Below, piece after piece: positions 56,135 to 64,000 of a DNA stretch of 64,000 nucleotides (position 1 is the stretch's first letter; every line of letters starts with the position of its first letter). Below the pieces are notes generated by a model. That model did not search any database. It was given only the letters and a program-made list of their open reading frames with translations, and was not told the origin of the DNA. The DNA lies in contig CAJXOS010000014.1 in NCBI GenBank assembly GCA_913057725.1, forward strand, positions 1 through 64,000, written 5' to 3'. Source of the DNA: an uncultured Lewinella sp. GTDB lineage: Bacteria > Bacteroidota > Bacteroidia > Chitinophagales > Saprospiraceae. The position numbers and the translations under genes are program-made.

Positions 56135-56177
56135 ACTGTCCTGTTGTACTTAGTTACTGCAGGACAGTTCTCTTTTT
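56135..56177 (+). terminator. intrinsic terminator after first protease
   Basis: A perfect 9-bp stem (56135-56143 with 56160-56168), 16-nt loop, then TCTCTTTTT. Confidence 0.85.
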
Positions 56178-56208
56178 GCCCTTACATTATTGAATTTCCA
56201 AGACGATC

Positions 56209-57684
56209 ATGAAAAAACTTAGTAGACTTTGCAGCTTCGCGCTGGCTCTAGCCTTTGTTTTGCCCTTAACCGCACAAGAAGATCTGGCACCCTGTGGTAC
56301 ACACCTCGGTGTCTCACCATGGCTACGCGACTTTCAGCGCCGGATTGACGAGACCCCTAGAACGGATGATCTCCTTTATTTACCTATACAAGTGCATGTA
56401 GTTGGTACAGATGAAGGTTCTGGCTATTTCTCTAATAAAGGCATTATGGATGCATTCTGTACGCTCAACGCAGACTTCGTTGATGCGAACATCCAGTTTT
56501 TCATGCCTAATCCAGTCAACTTCATTGACAACAGTACCTTCTACGATCATACCTTCCAGCAAGGAGCAGCTATGATGATTCAGAATAACCTTCCGAATAT
56601 CATTAACTGTTACATCGTACAAAGTCCTGCTGGCAACTGCGGCTACTTTTCTCCCTCGCGGGATGGTATCGCTTTGTCAAAAGGATGTTTAGCGCCAAAT
56701 GATCACACCTGGGCGCATGAGGTAGGGCACTTTCTGTCTCTCCCCCACCCTTTCTTTGGCTGGGAAGGCCACGACCATGATTATGACGAACCAGCTCCTA
56801 ACAACTGGGGCGGTAGCTTAGTGGAGCGTCTTGACGGTAGTAATTGTGCCGTTGCAGCTGATGGATTCTGTGATACCGCACCGGATTATTTGAGCTTCCG
56901 CTGGAGCTGTACTAGCAACTCCACTTCGTCCATCCAGCAAACTGATCCAAATGGTGAGACCTTTGTATCTGATGGTACACTTATTATGTCGTATTCAAAT
57001 GACCAATGCGTAGTTGGTTTCTCTGATGATCAGATTTCAGCCATGCGTGCAAATGTTGAGGAACAGCGCCCTAATCTTATCTCTGTACCTCCAGTCCTAG
57101 AAGATATTGCGATTGAGAACGTCGGTCAATTGACGGTGACCAATCCTGAACCAGGTACAATTGTCGAAACGGAAACGGTCACTTTAGAGTGGGAGCCAGT
57201 TCCAAACGCGACGCATTACGTATTGCAAATTAATCCGTTCAATATTTTCAGTATCATCTTTGAAGAGCAGATTCTTGAAGGTAGTTCTACCGTAGTTACT
57301 GAATTACGTGAGGATGAAACCTACTACTGGCGCGTACGTCCATTTAATGCATACGAGACTTGTACTGCGTTTACTAGCCCTTCTAGCTTCACTACCGGAA
57401 CGATTGTAAGTACAAACGAACTGCTAGCAGGAGAGCTACTTGAGTTGTTCCCGAATCCGACTAATGGAGATCAGCTCCAAATGAATCTCAAGCTCAATGA
57501 TCAACAACAAGGTCAATATAGAATTGTAGACGCTACAGGAGCCGTGCTTCGTTCTCAGGAACTCTCAGTGACAAATAGTCTCCAACGAATTGAATTACCG
57601 GTGCAAGGCCTGCCAGCAGGCATGTACTTCGTACAACTTGTATTGGAAGATCGTCAAATTATGAGAAAAGTGGTAATCCACTAA
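56209..57684 (+). CDS. secreted M43-like metalloprotease with T9SS sorting domain (paralog)
   Basis: A 491-aa paralog of the upstream protease, same architecture. Signal peptide about 1-22 (ALAFVLPLTAQ), zinc motif HEVGHFLSLPH (again Ser in place of the family Gly), Met-turn LIMSYSNDQC intact here, then a beta-sandwich (about 300-400, VTLEWEPVPNATHYVLQI and YYWRVRPFNAY, shared almost exactly with the paralog). The C terminus is a T9SS sorting domain (about 415-491, LFPNPTNGDQL). Because it keeps the Met, it is the better candidate for an active protease. A terminator lies at 57740-57771. Confidence 0.86.
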   Translation: MKKLSRLCSFALALAFVLPLTAQEDLAPCGTHLGVSPWLRDFQRRIDETPRTDDLLYLPIQVHVVGTDEGSGYFSNKGIMDAFCTLNADFVDANIQFFMPNPVNFIDNSTFYDHTFQQGAAMMIQNNLPNIINCYIVQSPAGNCGYFSPSRDGIALSKGCLAPNDHTWAHEVGHFLSLPHPFFGWEGHDHDYDEPAPNNWGGSLVERLDGSNCAVAADGFCDTAPDYLSFRWSCTSNSTSSIQQTDPNGETFVSDGTLIMSYSNDQCVVGFSDDQISAMRANVEEQRPNLISVPPVLEDIAIENVGQLTVTNPEPGTIVETETVTLEWEPVPNATHYVLQINPFNIFSIIFEEQILEGSSTVVTELREDETYYWRVRPFNAYETCTAFTSPSSFTTGTIVSTNELLAGELLELFPNPTNGDQLQMNLKLNDQQQGQYRIVDATGAVLRSQELSVTNSLQRIELPVQGLPAGMYFVQLVLEDRQIMRKVVIH

Positions 57685-57739
57685 TGCATTCGTACTAATG
57701 ATTCCAGCAGGGATATCCTTGCTTGCAAGTACAAAAGAA

Positions 57740-57771
57740 AAGTCCGAGCTACAGTAACGTAGCTCGGGCTT
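57740..57771. terminator. bidirectional terminator
   Basis: A 13-bp stem (57740-57752 with 57759-57771, one G-T wobble) with a 6-nt loop between the convergent protease and metK genes. The minus side is followed by TTTTCTTTTGT. Confidence 0.85.
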
Positions 57772-57802
57772 ACTATTTCGAGACTGATCGAATACCTAAG
57801 AC

Positions 57803-59056
57803 CTAGAGGCCAAAGGCAGCTTTTACGCGATCAACATAATCTAGCTTTTCCCAAGTGAAGGTTTCCACTTCCACGCTGATCGTTTCTCCTGACCCGTTGG
57901 TCAACTCAACCGTCTTCACTTCAGAATCACGGCCCATGTGACCATAGGCTGCAGTTTCACTGTAGATAGGAGTACGAAGCTTTAAACGCTGCTCAATAGC
58001 GTATGGTCGCATATCAAACGTTTCCATAACCTTATCTGCGATCTCACTATCACTTAAGGAAACATTAGCCGAGCCATAAGTATTGATGTAGATATTCGTT
58101 GGCTTTTCGACACCGATCGCATATGATACCTGCACAAGCACTTCATTACAAACGCCAGCCGCCACTAGGTTTTTGGCAATGTGGCGAGTTGCGTAGGCCG
58201 CCGAACGGTCTACTTTTGATGGGTCTTTTCCAGAAAACGCTCCACCACCGTGCGCACCCTTACCGCCGTATGTGTCAACGATAATCTTACGACCAGTTAG
58301 ACCAGTATCTCCGTGAGGACCACCAATTACAAACTTGCCGGTTGGGTTGATGTGATAGATAATTTGATCTGTGAATAGTGCCTGTAGTTCAGGCTTCAAC
58401 TGCGCCTTAACGCGAGGGATCACAATATCGATTACGTCCTTGCGAATTTGAGCTAACATTGTCTCATCCTCAGCAAAAGGATCGTGTTGTGTTGAAACTA
58501 CGATAGAATCGATGCGGATCGGCTGGTGATCGTCACCATATTCAATCGTTACCTGCGATTTACTATCAGGACGCAAGTAGGTCATTTCCTCTCCTGCCTT
58601 ACGAATTGCAGCAAGCTCCTGCAGAATCTTATGAGAAAGGTCTAGGGCTAGAGGCATGTAGTTTTCTGTTTCCGCCGTAGCGTAACCGAACATCATCCCT
58701 TGGTCGCCTGCTCCCTGGTCCTCAGGATTCTGGCGCTCTACACCTTGATTGATATCTGGAGATTGCTCGTGAATAGCAGACAAAACACCACAGCTATTAG
58801 CCTCAAACATATAGTCTGACTTGGTGTAGCCAATTCTGTTAATCACATCGCGAGCGATCTGTTGTACATCTAGGTACACATTAGACTTTACTTCGCCAGC
58901 CAAGACAACCTGGCCGGTGGTTACTAAAGTCTCACAAGCCACCTTGGATTGGGGATCAAAAGCGATAAAATGATCAACCAGGGCGTCTGAAATCTGGTCG
59001 GCGACTTTATCAGGATGTCCTTCCGAAACAGATTCCGATGTAAAGAGGTAAGGCAT
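57803..59056 (-). CDS. metK: S-adenosylmethionine synthetase
   Basis: A 417-aa enzyme making SAM from methionine and ATP. It starts [20 protein letters not shown] and has the signatures [12 protein letters not shown] and [19 protein letters not shown]. Length is at the upper end of the family (~384-420). The SAM it makes is the ligand of the riboswitch at 32085-32208. No SAM riboswitch was seen upstream of metK itself; it has a plain promoter at 59119-59150. Confidence 0.96.
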   Translation of the reverse strand: MPYLFTSESVSEGHPDKVADQISDALVDHFIAFDPQSKVACETLVTTGQVVLAGEVKSNVYLDVQQIARDVINRIGYTKSDYMFEANSCGVLSAIHEQSPDINQGVERQNPEDQGAGDQGMMFGYATAETENYMPLALDLSHKILQELAAIRKAGEEMTYLRPDSKSQVTIEYGDDHQPIRIDSIVVSTQHDPFAEDETMLAQIRKDVIDIVIPRVKAQLKPELQALFTDQIIYHINPTGKFVIGGPHGDTGLTGRKIIVDTYGGKGAHGGGAFSGKDPSKVDRSAAYATRHIAKNLVAAGVCNEVLVQVSYAIGVEKPTNIYINTYGSANVSLSDSEIADKVMETFDMRPYAIEQRLKLRTPIYSETAAYGHMGRDSEVKTVELTNGSGETISVEVETFTWEKLDYVDRVKAAFGL

Positions 59057-59118
59057 GTTCTGTATTTTACTTTTCTTACTATTTGGTTTCCCAGGGCTCT
59101 GCCTTCCGGCAAACGCCG

Positions 59119-59150
59119 CAAAAATAGAAATTATTTACCTTCTGTTGCAA
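59119..59150 (-). promoter_or_regulatory. promoter of metK
   Basis: On the minus strand TTG (59150-59148), a 21-nt spacer and TATTTTTG (59126-59119) match the Bacteroidota consensus. The leader before the start codon is about 55 nt with no evident riboswitch. Confidence 0.7.
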
Positions 59151-59482
59151 TTATTCGAAGACAGCCTCAAATGCTGATAGTCCTCGGACAAATTGCTGCG
59201 CTAATTCCTGTCAAGTCTTGCAACTTTTATTAAAAAAAGGCGTAATACCAGTTGGGAAACCTGGGTTTATATTCAAGAAATTTTATATTTGCTTTATTCA
59301 AATCCTTCGTTGAAGGGTTTATACAATCCGCTTTTAAAGCCAAACATCCCTGGCTAAACCTTTTGCCTTCTAGTCGTCCTTATCAGGGAGATGCCTTCGC
59401 TCCCATTTAAGTGGTATGCGTTATGCGCAACGTTACCGCAGTAGGTTGAATTTGCACTTGGAAGACTTCAAAAGGACGTTTT
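59151..59482. other. intergenic region between metK and the giant secreted protein
   Basis: About 330 bp with no supported gene. TATATTTG at 59284-59291 is a plausible -7 element for the + strand gene, with CTG in place of TTG 20 nt upstream, giving a leader of ~185 nt. The leader contains small inverted repeats (AGCC/GGCT; GGGAG/CTCCC around 59385-59405). No known regulatory RNA was recognised. Confidence 0.4.
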
Positions 59483-62400
59483 ATGAAAAAGCTACACTGG
59501 AAGGCCCCACTACGGGGTCGGCTAGGAGAACAGGTCATGTCATGGTCCCCAATCCGTTTTACCCTTCTCGTTTTGCTATGCTTCAATAGCATCACAACCG
59601 CTACGCTCTATAGTCAAGATGTTGGCTGTATCGGAGACATCAATGTCACCTTAGACGAGAACTGTAGCTCCCATATCTTACCAGAAACGGTACTGACTGG
59701 CGATTATGCATTTGCCGACTCGATCGCCATTATGATCAATGGTGAAAATACAGACTCTCTATTTGGCTGTGGAATTCATGCGTATTCCGTTGAATTATTT
59801 ACCAACGACGAAGTAGTATTTACTTGTTGGGGTGAAGTCCTGGCCGAAGATAAAACACCACCTGTACTGATATGCCCAGAAGACACAGGGGATGCAGTAC
59901 TACTTGATGACATGCAAGTATTAACGGGACAACTAATCGAAGGTGATTCTCCAACCTTTGATCCCAGTTCTTATTCTTGCTTTACTGATGTCAGTCCACC
60001 GCTTGAAGATGGAGAGTACTATTACTCTGTTCACTATTTTGACATCACTACTACAGATATTTTCACCTTTATTGCGGCGGCAGAATATGATGGCGTAATG
60101 GCGCTATATCAAGACTCGTTTTCTCCTGAAGAGCCTTGCCAGAATCTCATTGCACATTCTAACGATACGTACATCGGAAGTGTAGATGAATTCGACCCGC
60201 TTGTTCCCATTCTTGACCCTTCCTTTAGACTAAGCCTTTCGCTTCAGATTAACCGGACCTATGCTTTAGTTTGGACAAGTAAAACACCACTACAAGAAGG
60301 AGATTATGGAATTTCCATTTTCACCGATGGAAATGGACGCTTGGCAAACTTAAGTAAGACCCAGGTGCAACTTGCAGCTGAACTCATCTGCCTAGATATT
60401 GACGAAGTAACACTAGGAAGTACTTACACCTTTTCTTTACACCCAGATGGCAGCCTCATTCTCGATTATAGCGATCCATTTCGCATTCCGGAAGATGTCC
60501 GTACTATTCTCGACTTTACGGGCTTCCCTGAAGTGAGTGATAATTGCTCTTCGATGCTCATGACTATTTATGATGAGGTTGAAGAAGAAGGCGATTGTTC
60601 TAGCTGGGTCATTACCAGGCACTTTAGTGTTCAGGATCGCTACCTATCAGATTGTGAAGATCCACCATTGGTTTCCGTTTGTAGCCAGACTATCACTGTT
60701 CGCAAGCCTACGCTTGAGGACATTGTATTTCCTCCCCTTTCTACGACTGTAGAATGTGATGAAGGTTTTCCAACCGATGGAGAGGTTGGAGGCCCCGAAG
60801 ACAACCCGTCACCGGCCTATACCGGTCTACCCTACTTGGATGCGGGCCTGAACTTTTACAACCTTGAGCAAAGTGCTTGTAACATTGGCGCTTCTTATTC
60901 AGACGAACCTCGTATTACTTCCTGTTCTGGTTCTTATTACTTCCGAAGAGAGTGGACTATCGTGGATTGGTGCAATCCTGATGACAACATCGTTGTGAAT
61001 CAATTGATTCGCGTTGGAGATTATACCGGGCCTATAATTGACTTTGTTATTCCTGACCATAATGAGAACGGCCTTCCAGACGATCCCCTGAAGTACTCTA
61101 CAGCTCCGAACAACTGCCTTGCCTACGCAGACTTATCGTTGCCGATGATGAGTGATGGAAACGGTTGCTCAGGAATAGGATCCAGCTTAGCACAAATCTA
61201 TACAGCAGATGGAGACTTTGTCTGGCTTGGAACCTTGCCAGAAGTCGTGCCATTAGAGCTAGGTGACTACGTTTTGACTTTTTGTGCCGTAGATCAATGT
61301 GGCAACGAAACTTGTGTGGAAGAGCTGATTGAAGTTAGAGATGGAATTGCACCTATTGCTGTTTGCACCGACGAAATAATCGTTTCTATTGGGGGCGGCG
61401 ATAGTCAAAACGGAGATTTTGGTACTGCCACAGTTACCGCAGAAGACTTGGATGAAGGTTCAAACGACCATTGCAGTGATGTAAACATTGCTATTCGCCG
61501 AGAAGATGAAATTAACTGGTCTGATGAAGTTCTCTTCGACTGTACAGATATCGGTGACACTGTAAAGATCTACCTACAGGTCTTAGACTCCATGCTTAAT
61601 GAGAATTTCTGCTGGATTAACGTCGTCCCAGAGGACAAGCTTAACCCAGTATGTTTCGCACCGGAGGATGCAACACTTAGCTGTACGGATCTCCCATTAA
61701 CTTTCCCAGGCGATATCCAAGAAGCTTACGATACGGACTTCCAATCTACTTCGACCATGATGTCTGATTTGTTTGGTGGGCCTACAGGTACAGACAATTG
61801 CATAGTGGATACCGTGGTGGAACGTAGCCCTAACATTCAGATCAATGAATGTGGGTGGGGCATGATTACCCGAAGATTTGAGGCATGGCAGTGGAGACCA
61901 GCTGGTGATCTCAATGGTAACGGAGAAATCGAAATCAATGAGGTTTATCGGTCGAATAATAGTTGTTCCCAAACCATCACAGTTACGGAAACACACGATT
62001 TTACTATCGACTTCCCAGAAGATGCGGCGGAGGATTGCGGCCAAGCTGACCCTCCAACCATCATTACGAGTACGCGAGGTTGTGATGTACTTAGCGTTAA
62101 CATTAGTGACCCAGTAGTATTCGAAGCAACTGGAGATGAGTGCTACAAATATGCGATCACCTATGATGTAATCAACTGGTGCCTATGGGATGGTGAATAT
62201 GATGGCTATGTCCTAGATCGGATTACAGAAGATGATGGCGAAGATTTGCCAACGGATCGCGCTGTGGAAGGCAATGAACGCCCCGTTATCCATTATGATG
62301 ACAGTGGTTTACTAATCGATCGCGATCACGATGACCGTGAAGGGGATAGTGAGATTTTAGATGCCTCTCCCCTACTACCTAACTACGGTCGCTATATCTA

Positions 62401-64000
62401 CACCCAGTTTGTGAAAATTTATGATAACAGCGCTCCTGAGATTGAGGTAATGCCTTTTGGTGGTCCTACACCGAGCTGTCCCTCACTTATGCCAGGACAA
62501 TTTGGAGATCTATTCGGAAGTTGCGAAGCTGCGGTAGAAATAGACTTCTCGGTTTCTGATGACTGTGAGCTCTTTGATATAGATGGAAATTTGGTGATCT
62601 CCATTGTATCAGCTGAATTGGATGCCTTTGCCGTAGATAGCAATGGTGATGGCGATATTAATGCCAATGAATTTATATCTGATGAAGACATCATCGATCT
62701 AATCATCGATAATGGTGATGGCACCTATCAACTAGCAGGTAACTTCCCTGTTATCCCAAGCGCCGCGGGAGATAATATTTATCATGCCGCTAGGATCTTA
62801 TTAGAAGACGGCTGTGGTAATCAAACCAGCGTGTACCTAGTATTTGATGTAGTTGACTGCAAAGCACCTGCCCCAATTTGCATTAATGGGCTTACCGTCA
62901 CTTTGATGCCTCAAGCCGAAGGCGGCTGCGCGATGGCTGTATGGGCCAGTGATTTTATTGGTTCACCTGTCTATGACTGCACAGGAGAGGGTTCTGAACA
63001 AAACGAAGAAGGACAAACTGCTGTAACTTCCTATGCAATTTACAGAGGTTTGGAAGTAGAGGGTACGCCTGACTTCGTACCGAGTCCAGAGGACACTGGA
63101 GTAGTGCTTAATGAATCGGATGATCCCACCACAGTACTTTACGTTTACGCCTTTGACGCCGAAGGCAACTACGATTTCTGTGAAACTTACATATTAGTTC
63201 AGAGTCATTCAGATTGTTCGGATAATGGATCAGGTACGATTGCTGGGTTCATTGCAACCGAGGAACTTGAGGCTATTCCTGAGGTAGAAGTCAGTGTTAG
63301 TGGTGATGAACCACAGATGGTGATGACCAACGAGTTGGGAATGTACAACTTCACCGACATTAGTATAGGTGCAGATGTATCTATTCTTCCGTACCTGAAT
63401 TCAAATCCTCTAAATGGGGTTACCACTTTCGATTTAATTCTGATCAGTAAGCATATTCTTGGTGTAGACCCTCTCGGCAGCCCTTACCGAATGATAGCTG
63501 CAGATGTTAATCAGTCTAACACCATCAGTACGTTAGATCTTATACAGATTCGCAAACTCATTCTTAACATTGATACGGAATTCAGTAATAATACGAGCTG
63601 GCGTTTCATCGCTGCCGAGTACGATTTCCCCGCACCAACTAATCCATGGATTGAGGTGTTCCCAGAGCTCATTAGCATAAACAACATTACTGAGGAAGTC
63701 ATCGCTGATTTTGTAGGAGTTAAGATTGGTGATGTAAATTCTAGTGCAAGTTTTGATACTCAATCTGGTGACGATCGATTTGGCAGCAGCCCATACAAAC
63801 TCCTCTTACCAGAACAGCAGCTTAAAGCTGGAGAAACATATGAGATTCCATTCAGCAGTCAAGCAGGTCTGGATCTAGAGGGCTTCCAAGGTTCGCTGCA
63901 ATTTCTGAATGCTGAAATCCTAGGAGTGGAATACGGTGTCCTTGGAGAACACAATTTTGGCCAAAAGTCAATTCTGGAAGGTTTCTTAATTATGAGCTGG
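59483..64000 (+). CDS. giant secreted multidomain protein, 3' truncated
   Basis: The frame is open from ATG 59483 to the last base (1506 codons) and continues past the window. After a basic N terminus there is a signal peptide (ITTATLYSQ, about residues 22-45). The protein is acidic with evenly spaced Cys and repeated beta domains of HYR-like type, e.g. DKTPPVLICPEDTGD near 128, DGIAPIAVCTDEI near 620 and DNSAPEIEVMPFGGP near 980. Near 1251-1300 is a CarboxypepD_reg-like fold (TNELGMYNFTDISIG), then a dockerin-like module (FDLILISKHILGVDPL, DVNQSNTISTLD, LIQIRKLILNIDTEF, VGVKIGDVNSSAS). From ~1440 a cohesin-like strand set begins. A T9SS tail is expected beyond the edge. The same module is found in the genes at 38053 and 38651. 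Confidence 0.85.
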   Translation, partial: MKKLHWKAPLRGRLGEQVMSWSPIRFTLLVLLCFNSITTATLYSQDVGCIGDINVTLDENCSSHILPETVLTGDYAFADSIAIMINGENTDSLFGCGIHAYSVELFTNDEVVFTCWGEVLAEDKTPPVLICPEDTGDAVLLDDMQVLTGQLIEGDSPTFDPSSYSCFTDVSPPLEDGEYYYSVHYFDITTTDIFTFIAAAEYDGVMALYQDSFSPEEPCQNLIAHSNDTYIGSVDEFDPLVPILDPSFRLSLSLQINRTYALVWTSKTPLQEGDYGISIFTDGNGRLANLSKTQVQLAAELICLDIDEVTLGSTYTFSLHPDGSLILDYSDPFRIPEDVRTILDFTGFPEVSDNCSSMLMTIYDEVEEEGDCSSWVITRHFSVQDRYLSDCEDPPLVSVCSQTITVRKPTLEDIVFPPLSTTVECDEGFPTDGEVGGPEDNPSPAYTGLPYLDAGLNFYNLEQSACNIGASYSDEPRITSCSGSYYFRREWTIVDWCNPDDNIVVNQLIRVGDYTGPIIDFVIPDHNENGLPDDPLKYSTAPNNCLAYADLSLPMMSDGNGCSGIGSSLAQIYTADGDFVWLGTLPEVVPLELGDYVLTFCAVDQCGNETCVEELIEVRDGIAPIAVCTDEIIVSIGGGDSQNGDFGTATVTAEDLDEGSNDHCSDVNIAIRREDEINWSDEVLFDCTDIGDTVKIYLQVLDSMLNENFCWINVVPEDKLNPVCFAPEDATLSCTDLPLTFPGDIQEAYDTDFQSTSTMMSDLFGGPTGTDNCIVDTVVERSPNIQINECGWGMITRRFEAWQWRPAGDLNGNGEIEINEVYRSNNSCSQTITVTETHDFTIDFPEDAAEDCGQADPPTIITSTRGCDVLSVNISDPVVFEATGDECYKYAITYDVINWCLWDGEYDGYVLDRITEDDGEDLPTDRAVEGNERPVIHYDDSGLLIDRDHDDREGDSEILDASPLLPNYGRYIYTQFVKIYDNSAPEIEVMPFGGPTPSCPSLMPGQFGDLFGSCEAAVEIDFSVSDDCELFDIDGNLVISIVSAELDAFAVDSNGDGDINANEFISDEDIIDLIIDNGDGTYQLAGNFPVIPSAAGDNIYHAARILLEDGCGNQTSVYLVFDVVDCKAPAPICINGLTVTLMPQAEGGCAMAVWASDFIGSPVYDCTGEGSEQNEEGQTAVTSYAIYRGLEVEGTPDFVPSPEDTGVVLNESDDPTTVLYVYAFDAEGNYDFCETYILVQSHSDCSDNGSGTIAGFIATEELEAIPEVEVSVSGDEPQMVMTNELGMYNFTDISIGADVSILPYLNSNPLNGVTTFDLILISKHILGVDPLGSPYRMIAADVNQSNTISTLDLIQIRKLILNIDTEFSNNTSWRFIAAEYDFPAPTNPWIEVFPELISINNITEEVIADFVGVKIGDVNSSASFDTQSGDDRFGSSPYKLLLPEQQLKAGETYEIPFSSQAGLDLEGFQGSLQFLNAEILGVEYGVLGEHNFGQKSILEGFLIMSW

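Noticed and set aside
59057-59482. Possible SAM riboswitch upstream of metK
   Set aside because: No S-box core (GGCAACC, GGTGCCAA) or other SAM-class signature in either strand; only a plain promoter is seen.
61697-63763. Minus-strand open frames under the giant secreted gene
   Set aside because: The + strand frame is continuous with domain character; the minus frames are shadows.

Overview
The window reads as a chromosomal segment of a Bacteroidota bacterium, most likely a Lewinella-like member of the Saprospiraceae. The taxonomic call is an inference from gene content. Several secreted proteins end in type IX secretion (T9SS) C-terminal sorting domains and carry SprB-like repeats. Promoters fit the Bacteroidota form TTG-N19-21-TAnnTTTG rather than the E. 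coli form. Shine-Dalgarno sequences are mostly absent. A SAM-I riboswitch precedes a metY-metX operon. No tRNA, rRNA, CRISPR array, insertion sequence or prophage was seen.

Layout. 1-2.8 kb: truncated FAD/Fe-S dehydrogenase, a nucleoside deaminase and a small membrane protein. 2.8-4.5 kb: a T9SS protein with SprB-like repeats. 4.6-12 kb: a stress island with three tandem-domain universal stress proteins, a CBS-domain protein, a VIT1/CCC1-type metal transporter, a periplasmic helical protein and an unknown 121-aa protein. Four promoters in this island share a CRP/FNR-like palindrome centred exactly 29.5 nt upstream of the -7 element, which is class II activator geometry. 12-20.6 kb: cell-envelope genes (metallophosphoesterase, coiled-coil membrane protein, DUF4956 plus a CotH/beta-helix fusion, RlpA-SPOR, a CarboxypepD_reg lipoprotein, MATE transporter). 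20.8-31.8 kb: S9 peptidase, YceI, MFS transporter, WG-repeat protein, TSUP permease, purU-glgA, a toroid protein and OsmC.

31.8-34.9 kb is the most striking stretch. A canonical promoter drives a SAM-I riboswitch. Three bases after its closing helix starts a short reading frame that ends Met-Cys-Cys-Cys-Cys-Cys-stop. About 120 nt of pairing-rich leader follows, then metY and metX. This looks like a tandem SAM riboswitch plus cysteine-codon attenuator on the homocysteine-forming operon.

35-43.2 kb: peroxiredoxin, M28 peptidase, a frameshifted outer-membrane barrel gene, two small secreted proteins with a dockerin-like module, and a 1316-aa protein with cohesin-like domains, SprB-like repeats, dockerin-like calcium loops and a T9SS tail. 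The same dockerin-like module recurs in the giant secreted protein that runs off the right edge (59,483 onward). 43.4-50.2 kb: a helical-repeat protein next to an EAD11-type membrane protein, an FAH-family hydrolase, and a LuxR-type regulator with a propeller-type sensor kinase whose gene is split by a -1 frameshift. 50.3-59.1 kb: fabH, small unknowns, a TapB-like protein, mdh, two tandem M43-like secreted metalloproteases and metK.

Metabolic links are clear around methionine (metY and metX make homocysteine; metK makes the SAM that the riboswitch senses) and one-carbon/purine metabolism (purU). All functions are inferred from sequence features read by eye; no database search was run.
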